In this document: positions 54,700-64,000 of the stretch, piece after piece
Layout of the letters: every line of letters starts with the position of its first letter
Numbering within the stretch: position 1 is the first letter of the stretch
DNA from: Lunularia cruciata
Lineage: Eukaryota > Streptophyta > Marchantiopsida > Lunulariales > Lunulariaceae
DNA: 64,000 nt
NCBI GenBank assembly: GCA_948567375.1
Contig: OX419760.1
Location: forward strand, 51,646,001-51,710,000
Direction of reading: 5' to 3'
Position numbers and translations under genes: made by a program
The notes under the pieces: generated by a model
The model's database searches: none
Seen by the model: the letters and a program-made list of their open reading frames with translations, nothing else
Told to the model about the DNA's origin: nothing

Positions 54700-56450
54700 C
54701 TGGTATAGTACCGGTGAACTCAATGGTACATGTACAGAACCCAAAGACGAACTAACATACACGCTCTTGAGAACCTGTCTCCACGCTAGGTGCTCCCGAT
54801 CCTCCGGGGCATGTGAACGTAGTTACGGCTGTGTGCTATGTTCTTGCTCATATTGGACTCATCTCCCGGTTAATCGGAACCATCATTCATCACCCGGCCT
54901 TAACAAATGATTGACTGATACTGGTCAGTTTACCTTCTTGCAGTGGATTCTTGCGTCGCAAATGTTGATTCTGCAACTGAGATTGGACTCTTGCACCCGG
55001 GGATCATATCTACACTCTGGGACCTCGCCTTCATGGCTAAAATGTAGAGAAATCGAATATCATCGTCGCATTAGTGAGGTCACAACTCAAAGGTTTTTGG
55101 TGCTACTAGTTGGAAATCTAACACTGCAAAACCATTTGTCACTTCCTGTACCTGTTCAGAAGTTTCTCTGAGATACGTATCCTAGGCTGATTTCGTAGAA
55201 TGAAGTCCTCACGAACAATCGCGCATCAATTAAAGCTACTGACATTGACTTCGAAGCTAATCTTAACGTTGTTGCAACTTTGAAGAGTTCACCATTTCAT
55301 AATCAGCCTGCTCTAGTCATCGTTCATGGACACTAACCGTTCATGGGTTTCACCGCATGTATAATTTAGGGGAATTTTCCAAAATGCCTCACTTAGCAAA
55401 AATTATTACCAGAATCGTCTTGTCACATGCCTGCTTCAACTCGCGCAGTGCCACAACATAATCTCGGCCAAATCGATACACAGAGCAACATGAGTAATGA
55501 ATGGTGAAAATTTAAAATGAAAATGGAGCATTTTGGAAATTTCTTTTTTAAGTAGAGCATTTTAGGATTTTCCCCCATAATTTATAATATTGGAAAATTC
55601 AAGTAACGTCCGAAACAAGTTCAACTTCAGAAAGGGCGATGATGGCCGCATTGATCGAGTCTCTTAAGCTTTCTGATGGATAAATTCTTGAGATAAAGAA
55701 TGAGATTAGGATACAGCGAGGAAGTTGTGCATGCTAGCTTCGTCATTTGGATTACTTACGTTATCTTTTTCACATGTGGATTCATATAAAGCTATCCAGT
55801 TGGTCTGAACATTTTAACCTACCTGGTTGGCAGTTATGTTGCGATGCTTCACTTTGAGTACAAGAGCTACAACTAATGATCACTCAGATCACTCACTGCT
55901 ATCAAATGCATAGAAGGAGCCACAAGTAGAAACAAGAATGCAATCGTATCAAAATTAAAGGTGCATGCACTTGATGACGAAGTCCAATGTTACACCAGAA
56001 TGCCTGCAGTCGATTACGTCGTCGACTCCATGTAATGTGTCGAGGAAGTTAGTGTGGTGCTTGACAGACCGCATGCAGGTTCCTTTCATCCTGCGTCCTG
56101 TTCAAGGTTCGGTTCCCGGAATCGGACTGGTTCATCCGGTAGCGTTAGCAGAGGAGAGGGTACCGTTGCTTAATTAAGGTTCTTTTCTTGGATGTTAGTA
56201 TCGTGGACAACCGAGATCGAGTTGAGCAGCAATGCCCCTTATAGGCAGGTGTTGCAATAGTCCACGTTGAATGCACTGCTTTTTCGTTTGGATTGTAGCC
56301 ACTTCGAACTAAGCTTCTTACATGTGGGTGACATCTTGACATATGTGATTGTGATCTAGTTTACACGTCCAATAATCAGGGTCAGGCTCAGAGATATGTG
56401 TATGAACAAAATTGATCAAATATAAGACTTATATGCATGGAATTAGAAGA
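54700..56450. other. No recognisable gene
   Basis: Upstream flank of ELIP gene 2. Short frames at 54647-54910 and 54911-55171 overlap the promoter and show no domain. Nothing else is seen. Confidence 0.4.
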
Positions 56451-56459
56451 ATGAATCTA

Positions 56460-56497
56460 GATCGGGCGATGCAACCAGGGAATTGCATCGCCCGATC
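56460..56497. repeat. Perfect 15-base inverted repeat (hairpin)
   Basis: GATCGGGCGATGCAA (56460-56474) and its exact complement (56483-56497) are separated by an 8-base loop CCAGGGAA. The stem is far more GC-rich than its surroundings. Role unknown. Confidence 0.9.
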
Positions 56498-56499
56498 AC

Positions 56500-57360
56500 A
56501 ACACACAAACCCAGGCCCTGTTCATTGAGATGCTGAAAGAAGAGGGAGCAGTGGTGGCCTTGAGAACTAAACGCCATGAATTGAAGATGGAGGTCCAGTG
56601 TTTGCAGAATCAGGACTATAAGGAGGAACACATGAATAGCCTGCCCCTGCATTTGAAAGAGCATTCAAATAAGAAGTTTAATGAAGTATGCCAGACCTTC
56701 TTGTCAGAAATTACTAGATATCAAGCCCAAAAGAAATCAATTAATTAGATACGGGAATGAATCCCTACACCCCCTAGCTCCAACCTAAGGCACTCCCCCA
56801 AAAGGAAGTTCTTTAATTAGACAGACACTCTTTAGAAAGGATTAGGTACTCATAGTTGTACAATAGTCAAACACTCTAAGTAGGCCAGTCATGCCTGCAC
56901 TCAGCATTACATGTATTTTAAAGGAGTGTCCTTAATTTGAGTAGCACACTGTGTTGTATAGAGTTGAGGATAAGTGCCTTCGGAATGGTACTGCACTCGG
57001 AATTGTATATACTTGAAGAGGAGTGCACTCAGGTGTGTACAGGTACTGGGGCTTGTGCGTTAAAAATAGATTAGGTAGGGTCTGATATCTCTATTGACAC
57101 ACATAAGAGCCTAATCATAACATATGATTTGGATAAGATAAGATCAGGATAATAGAATCTATGATGGACAGTTTAGACTCAAATTTTTTGGATTCACTTG
57201 GGATTCTAATCCCTTAGGCTTGGAAGCCAAACTTGTATATAAGGCAGAGTGAGACCGGCACGTGTGTTTGTCACTAATTCTGTTGGAATACAAGCTTTGA
57301 TTACAAGTAAAGAGTGCTCTCATTTCTCTGCAAGTTCTATGTCCTACATTTTGCATGCTA
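56500..57360 (+). mobile_element. Retroelement remnant: coiled-coil frame and candidate LTR
   Basis: 56530-56748 reads MLKEEGAVVALRTKRHELKM and ends QAQKKSIN. Its F-I/M-E-M-L-x-E-E start resembles the frame near 61.66 kb. What follows (56760-57360) looks like an LTR: a TATA box TGTATATAAGGCAGAG at about 57232, a poly(A)-type region and a CATTTTGCA end near 57355. No partner LTR or target duplication was found, so the boundaries are guesses. Confidence 0.35.
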
Positions 57361-58030
57361 TTCCAATGTCTATTCCATGGTAGAGGTGAGGCATTTCATA
57401 GTAGGTCTTTGAAGCTTAGTGCCAGGCAAGTACTTGCTCTTGATCAAGGTGTGCATGAAAGAGTTTGAAGGAGTGAACTTGTGCAACAAGTGGATTGGGA
57501 ACCTCAAGGTGTAGGTCCTCCCATGGAATTGAAAACTTTAGATAAAAAGTAGCAAAAGCTCAGTCCTGCAAGTTTGTGTCTTCTGGGAAGGGTAATACGA
57601 ATTTGCAGACAATGCATCTTTGGAATGGAATGGCACTGAGAGTTGAATGAACCATCACCTTCAGGAGCAATACCGGCTAGATTTTAGAGTGAAAGTGATT
57701 AGTTTGATGATTTTCTTTTTGCTACAGTGCACCACATAGGGTGACACTACACTCTTTTAGGAGTGGTTTTTTGCACGAGAGAGGTTAAACAGGAGATAAT
57801 AAAAAAATTGAGATTTGGTGACAAGTGCTGACTTAACATATATTTGCGATGCCACCCGAACGAGGAGAAACCCTTTTTCGTGATTATAGAGCATTTCTGC
57901 AGTGCTGGAGAGAGACGTAAGAGATATAATTCAAGCATGGCATGCAATAGGAACTTATTCCCCCTCAAACAGACCTCCCACAATGAGATCGTGTAGATTC
58001 TTCACCAGTCTCGCGAAGTTCAGGATCGTT
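57361..58030. other. No recognisable gene
   Basis: Only short overlapping frames. A 78-residue minus frame (57747-57983) lies downstream of the armadillo pseudogene and shows no domain. Confidence 0.4.
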
Positions 58031-58033
58031 ACA

Positions 58034-60963
58034 TTAGTTGTCCCATTGATACGTAAAGCATGCGATCCATTTTGAATTTATCCCCGGTTTTTCTCTAGGG
58101 CATCGGAGAAGTTTAGGGTCATCATTTACTGATCTCACCTGAGCTTCTTGGCGTGGAGAAAACAGTCCAGAAATAAGATTCAATTTGGCGTTGTTAAAAT
58201 CACTAACGATGGTTGTACATGTTGATTTTGGAGAAATTGTTCTATCTATCCTCTTCCTCGTACCCAACAGAAGCAATCCTTTAGTAGCCGGCTGTGGACG
58301 AAGATGCAAACGGTGGGAGTATGGAGCAGCAAGTGAAGCTATTCCCAAAAGCAGTTTACGTTTCGTTCACCTAGTACTCGAGGTTCCAAACTGGGATTCT
58401 GCAAGCTTGTCACCAGCCGCTGATATTGAGAACCGTCGAGGACATTATCCTGTTGGAAGTATGCAAGCAGTTTAGAACCAGCTCCGGGTATCTCGCCTAT
58501 CTTTTTCTGGAGCTCGTTGTCTGGATCTAGTGCCATGTTGTTCAAAACCTGTGCAACGTTCCCCAACACAGGGAGAGCTTTTGCTATCCAGCAAGAAATT
58601 GAGCAGTCCTTCAACTGCTCCTGGGAACTCCGAAATCTGCTTTTGATTAGCCTCAACGCTGGACGATAGATTTTGCAAACACCTAACCACTCCATCTTGA
58701 AAACTGAAGCTTCCTTCTTCTTATAAGAAGAATCTGAGCAGCTTAGGGATAGCCCCAGGAATTTCTCCGATGCTCTTCTCACCTTCTGCGAGAAATGCGA
58801 TATTTACCAAGGTCAGTACCGCATCGTCAGGCATCCCAGAACTCATATCCTCAGACATGGAGTTCACCAATTTCTCCACAACACCAGGGCATACCTCAAG
58901 CTGTTTCGAAATATCCTCATCCAACGATAGGTTGCGTAAAGCTGTAATCACTCCCTTCTGAAATTCCAGATCTCTATCATCATCTTGTAGAAAGAATGTG
59001 AGCAGCTTAGATACGGCGCCAGAGAATTCTGCAACTCTTATCAGCCGCTAAGAAACTCACCAGGCGGTCAAGTGCACCTGGGAATTCCCATATCTGCTTA
59101 CGATTGTCCTCTCGACCCAACGTTAAGTTGAACAAAGCTCCTACCATTCCTCTCTGAAATTCTACATTTCTCTCATCTTGTAAGAAAAATGTGAGAAGAT
59201 GAGGGATAACTCCAGAACTATTTCCAATCCCCTTTGCACCCTCTCTGTTACATGCAATGTTTGCCAGAGTATTTATTGTTTGTTCATAAAACTCAGAACT
59301 CTCGTCAACAAATAAATTCACCAATCCCTTGATAACACCAGGGAATTGTAAAATCTGTTTATGATTAGCTTTATTCCAAGCTAAATTGCGCAAAAGCCGG
59401 ACAACTTGATCTCGAAATTTGATATCTTCATCTTGTAAGACGAGTAGGACCAGCGTCGTGATTGCGCCTGGAACTTCTCCGATTGCCTTCTAACATTCTG
59501 TTTCAAGTGCAATAACAGCTAAGGTGCGTGCAGCAAGTTCTCGGAGCTCAGAGCTCATTTGATCAGACAAGTAATTCACCAACCACTTGGCCCACCCGGG
59601 AAATCCAAAATCTACTTTCGATCAGCCTCATTCCAAGCTAAATAGCGCAAAGTTGTGAGTAGTCGTTGAAACTCAAGATCTCCATCAGCTTGTGAGACGA
59701 ATGTCAGGTTAGGGATAGCGCCAGAAATTTCTCCGATCACCTTTCTCACCTATGTGTCGAATGCGATATTAGCTAAGGTGTAAACAACATCGTCGCGAAT
59801 TTCTGACCTCTTACCCGAAGACAAAGACTTCACCATGCACTCAATTCCACCGGCGAACTCTAAAATCTGCTGACGGTTAGCCTTAACGTCCGCAGATAGG
59901 CTACGAAAAGCTCTGACTACTCCCTTTTGAAATTCAAGAAGGACCTCACCTTGTATGAAGAATGTGAGCAGCTTGGGGATAGCACCACCAAATTCACACC
60001 TTCCGCAATATGAGCTATAGTATATGCAGTATGTTGACGGACCTTTGAACTCTTATCTGAAGAAAGGAACCACTCAATGCCTCAATCGCACACCGAAACT
60101 GCAGAATCTGCTGACGATTGGTTTCAATGTTCCAAGTTAGAGTTCGCAAAGCTCGGGCCAGTCCCTCTCGAAATTCATCATTTCCTTCATTTTGTACAAA
60201 CAATGTTAGCAGTTTATAGCTTTTATAGCGCCTGAAACTTCTCCGAGCCGCTTCTCCCCTTCAGAGTCATTAGCAATATTGGCTAAGGTATGTAGAGAAT
60301 GTTCACGGATGTCCGAACACTTATCTGCAGATAAGGAGTTCATCGTTTGATCAATAGCTCCAGGGAAGCCTCGGATCTGCTGACGGTGGGCCTCATGGTT
60401 CGAAGACAGATTACGCAAAACTCCCTCTTGAACTTCTCCATGTACCCTATCTTCAAAATATAGTCTGGGCAGCTTATGGATAGTGCCAGGAACTTCTCCG
60501 ATCCTCCTGTAACCTTTTTTACTAACTGCAATATTAGATAAGGTAAACACAACATGTTCACGGATGCACGATTAGATCAGATATGGTGAAACACGAAGTA
60601 AACAATATAGTTACCATGATGGCAAGTCGTGTTGAGACCCGAGCCGAGGTATTTGAGTTCGCAGCACAGGTCGACTCAACTGAGCTTTTCACTGTGCATG
60701 CGGATACTAGAGAGTGAGATCGATAGGTAACCAGAAAGGTAAACACAACATGTTCACGGATTCACGATTAAATTAGATATGGTGAAACAGAACAATGTAG
60801 TTACCTTGTTGGCAAGCCGTTTTGAGAGCAGAGCCGAGGTATTTGAGTTCGCATGACAGGTCAACTCCGCTGAGCTTTTCACCGTAGAGATAGTAGAGAG
60901 TGAGATCGACAGGTAACCAGACTCGCTATGACTTCCTTCCTCTTCAACACAAACTAATGACAA
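58034..60963 (-). pseudogene. Armadillo-repeat protein pseudogene
   Basis: Armadillo repeats form a helical protein-binding scaffold. From about 60550 down to 58350 the minus strand holds eight roughly 250-275-base units (one shortened to about 190), each encoding two ARM-like motifs. The consensus is L-R-N-L-x-x-x-x-E-x-N-R-x-Q-I-x-x-F-P-G-A-I-x-x-L-V then T-L-A-N-I-A-x-x-x-E-G-E-K-x-I-G-E-I-P-G-A-I-P-K-L-L. The best open blocks are 59007-59393, 60206-60550 and 58721-58951. Every block ends in a frameshift or stop: at about 60210 an 8-base duplication GCTATAAA shifts the frame, and 59400-60000 is the worst. A probable first exon (60805-60963, MSLVCVEEEGSHSESGYLSI) ends at donor AACAAG|GTAACT. 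The specific subfamily was not identified. Confidence 0.8.
60541..60922 (-). repeat. 196-base tandem duplication of the armadillo gene's first exon region
   Basis: Units 60541-60736 and 60737-60922 both start AGGTAAACACAACATGTTCACGGA and include the exon end, splice donor GTAACTA and part of the intron. The second exon copy (60615-60746, minus) keeps STVKSS-like and ANSNTSA motifs. The duplication gives two alternative first exons. Confidence 0.85.
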
Positions 60964-61339
60964 GACTGCAGTAGAAAGTGTAGAATCCGAAATTCACTTT
61001 CCGGGTGCAGATTGAGTTGCAAGGCCGGTACCTTCACTAGTAACTGACAGTAACTTCACTAGTAGCTTTGGAGTTGGAAGAGGAGAGGTCGGTTAAAACG
61101 GTAGCAGGTAGTAGTGAGGCAGAGCGAGGAGAGTTTGGATCCGAGTAGATAGCAATTACAAATTCAAAGTGTCAATTTTGTAAGAAGGGTCGCTTTGTAT
61201 CTATGGAATCCGCTGAAGTAGTTTTTGTAGTTTTTGTAACTCGCAAGTGGTCGTCTTATTTAAGACTGGCATCCGAAGTGTTTTGTGTTCAATTGACACT
61301 CAGAAATAAGGAAAACGATGAGCATTTTGGGCAAGGTGC

Positions 61340-61870
61340 AACTGGAGTTGGGATAGTTGAGGATGGAGAAGAAGAAGAAGGAGCTCAACTATGAAGATGA
61401 ACTCCAAGCTCAATATGAGGAAGTGCAAGAGCTAAACTATACCAAAGTTAAGAATGCAACTTTGGATTCCAAATGCTTGAGTATTGAAAGGAGTTGGTAG
61501 CATAGTTGGAAGCCCAAGCAAAGGAGTTGGCTTCAGCCCTAGAGAACTCGCGCAAAGGCATAAGATGGCTGAAGAAGACTTTCAAGCAAAGTGCCTATAG
61601 ATTGAAGCAAAGAATGATCAAGAACTCCAACAGGTGGAAGAAGTCCATGCTTAGTTCATGGAGATGCTCCAAGAAGAAGCTGAAGGAACCAAGAAACTAC
61701 AACTTGTGATACTTTCTCTTCACTTTTAGCCATTTCCTACCTATATCCTTGTGAGATTGACTTGTTCTTACCATTTTACTATCAATATGTTGACATTGGG
61801 TTGTTACACAACCATGGTGCAAGAACCTATAAGCTAGTCATGTGGCAACTAGGGCCCATGCACCTATAAA
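61340..61870 (-). repeat. Fragment of the unclassified repeat family (copy C)
   Basis: The reverse complement of 61690-61810 aligns with 6525-6640 of copy A (GTTGACATA-TAATAGTA-AATGGTAAGAA, then CACAAGGATAT). The plus strand before it (61360-61720) encodes a broken coiled coil (NYEDELQAQYEEVQELNYTK; a frame near 61506 with QAKELASALEN; and EVHAQFMEMLQEEAEGTKK in another frame), comparable to the coiled coil next to copy A. Confidence 0.55.
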
Positions 61871-64000
61871 GGCTATTCATGCAATGATTCTCTATACTGT
61901 GAGATCACATCCTCCCATGATTATGTGTACGGCTATCTAAAGTTTACACCACTCTCTTGATAGTTGGGGAGGGTAAATGGCACTAACAAAGTAGAGAAAC
62001 TGTGGAGTACGGTAGAATGAAAAATGTGTAAGTTTGGCAAGAGTGCCTCGGAAATGTTTTATATATATTGCTCGGAAATGCTCTATATCTATATTCTCGC
62101 AAATAGAGCTCAGAATGAGCTGTGAACGTGATGCAGACGGGAACATCTAGCTTCGTGCACTGGAGGCTCTAGAAGGTGCAACTTCGTCAACCAGGCCATA
62201 ATTTACTATTCATTTGAATCAAGCAGGCATGCTGGATCAAATGACATGGTTCTTACTAACATTTTCTACTTTGTATAAGATTCCCAGCAAATAAACTGCC
62301 GCAGCTTTCAGTTTCTATGGGGACACGAGTTCACGTATGCATCGTTTTTCCTTGCTGCCGCATATAACCTCCCCTGCACGTGGTTCCATAACTATCCTAA
62401 GACACTCTGCACCATGTGGCTTAAACTTTTTCGCTACATTGTTCATCATCAACAACTTCCATCCAATTGGATATTCACGTCATCGTAGAACATTTGAGGT
62501 GCGGATACATGTGCCCCCGTACGTTGAGCTCAGAATGAATGTCACGAGTTCCACACAGGATGTTATCTGTCTGCAACACGCCGGGCTATGCCAAGCATAT
62601 TATCTTTTGTTCGATTCGACGAATCGTTGGGTTTCCAATCTTCCTGTCGGAAATTTGAGGTAGCTAGCTGTGTGCCATAAATTTTAATATAGCGGATGAT
62701 CCCATAGGCGTATCTGATCTTTTTGCCGCTTCAGGCTCTCGCAAAGGACTACTTTACAGTAGCTATAGGAAAACCAGTCGTGGCTTCGAAGTTGCCTGCG
62801 TGTTTGCGTAGTTGCTACAATCCTACTAATGCGCGTACGTGCATCTTACTCGCCGATGAATGATACGTCTCACTCTAGGTTCTCCGTTCTCTCTCATAGC
62901 CCTGTCGTTCTTTGTGGAAGCAAGAGCGGTAATCCTCTTCAGTTGATCAACCCAGTTGAATTCATTCACATTGATCGAGGGAATTGAGGAATCCCGGTAG
63001 CAGACGTCGGGGCACGTCTCAGCGCCAGTAGTAAGTCCAAGTCAGTATAGTTCTGCAGAATCCATGAGATTTCCAACAGTCTATTGAAAGAATATTTGCT
63101 CTACATATGATGCACTTGGAAAATCCTGCACTAGACTAACTTCGCTCGAATTTTCAGCTAAGTACACACATGGATATATATGCATATACATATAGATTTG
63201 AGATTGTAGACGCTCTTGACTTAGCAAGTAAAATTCATCATGTAGCCATCGCTGTCGAAGCTCGATGTCTGTGAGCGAGCATGTCCTTTCAGCTCTTCGT
63301 CGAAGGGAACCACGGAGCTTAGCTTATAAACGTGCGCGTCTTGATCACTTGAAATGGCCAGATGCTTGGGCAATCTGTATCGAGCATGAGTATTTTGATA
63401 CTGGAAGAATATATGTGACACAGCTGGTGTACGTGGGTGTTTGTGGATGACGACCGACTCCGGTTCTGGAGGAGAGAAGACCGGTTCAAATATGGTATAT
63501 ATAGATAGTCACTTAATCTCAAGAACTAGAATAGAACACCTGTATAGATTGGTTGCCCTTACGCACCTTATTCACTTGGAATATTGCTTGTGACAGATCC
63601 TCGTCGCAGCCCTTCACGTCAGGAACATGTCAGTGCGGCTACTTCATCGTTGAAGAAGTCCATTAAGGGGAACAGTTACAAAATCTAGTACCTCGGAAAT
63701 TGATCTTATTCTATTCCTCAGCCTCTCGTCGTGGAAATAGTCCGCTAACGTGAACAACCACAAATTTCAAGCAGTTCTGTAGATTTATATCCTCATGATC
63801 ACATACTCGAGTTGGAAATTCCGTATTCAACTCCCACCCGCTGATTTATGTCAAGATATTTCGAGTAGGTCCACATTCTTCATCTACAAGATGATGTCCA
63901 GTCCAAATTTTGTTCATCATTCTCATTCATTCTCTCGTCATATTGCAATTTGCGTTGCCGTATGTAGTCCATTCCTGCCAACAGTCTAGATTCTTATCTT
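61871..64000. other. No recognisable gene
   Basis: Mixed-composition sequence. The largest frame (62337-62663, plus, 108 residues) has no domain or homologue in the window. A GCTCGGAAATG(T/C)T-TATAT stretch is repeated at about 62045-62090. Three overlapping frames at 63.2-63.5 kb on both strands cannot be told from chance. Confidence 0.4.

Overview
The window looks like nuclear DNA of a land plant, probably a non-seed plant such as a moss, lycophyte or fern. It has intron-containing genes with chloroplast transit peptides, plant-type Ty3/Gypsy and Ty1/Copia elements primed by initiator tRNA-Met, and two early light-induced protein (ELIP) genes, a family often amplified in desiccation-tolerant plants. 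The species cannot be fixed from the sequence. Only the two ELIP genes look intact; almost everything else is transposon or decayed gene.

Layout. 1-6482: a decayed Gypsy element (minus strand) with LTRs, primer site and all pol domains. 6.5-13.6 kb: copies of an unrecognised repeat family in inverted arrangement, with a broken coiled-coil reading frame. 13.6-18.1 kb: unique sequence with ELIP gene 1. 18.3-22.9 kb: tandem repeats split by a 3.6-kb non-LTR retroelement. 23-26.4 kb: a very AT-rich gene-free island. 26.4-28.0 kb: a 5'-truncated second copy of the same retroelement. 28.4-37.7 kb: a broken presequence-protease (PreP) gene carrying a mini-element in an exon and a solo LTR in an intron. 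38.8-51.6 kb: a pile of Copia insertions (solo LTR, gapped element, old fragment interrupted by a complete younger element), with a 200-base assembly gap. 53.6-54.7 kb: ELIP gene 2 with a perfect G-box. 56.4-57.4 kb: a hairpin and a retroelement remnant. 58-61 kb: a frameshifted armadillo-repeat gene with a duplicated first exon. 61.3-64 kb: one more repeat fragment, then sequence with nothing recognisable.

Most unusual content. The non-LTR element shows a C2H2 finger, a reverse transcriptase with an ADD box, a CCHC knuckle and an R-A-D-X12-D motif. That is the architecture of restriction-like-endonuclease (R2/NeSL-type) elements, which is unexpected in a land plant. Its last ~95 bases also occur alone as 97-110-base mini-elements with target-site duplications of up to 13 bases. 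One of these lies inside a PreP exon. The ELIP genes are related duplicates 37 kb apart on the same strand and should encode thylakoid photoprotective proteins under light or stress control.
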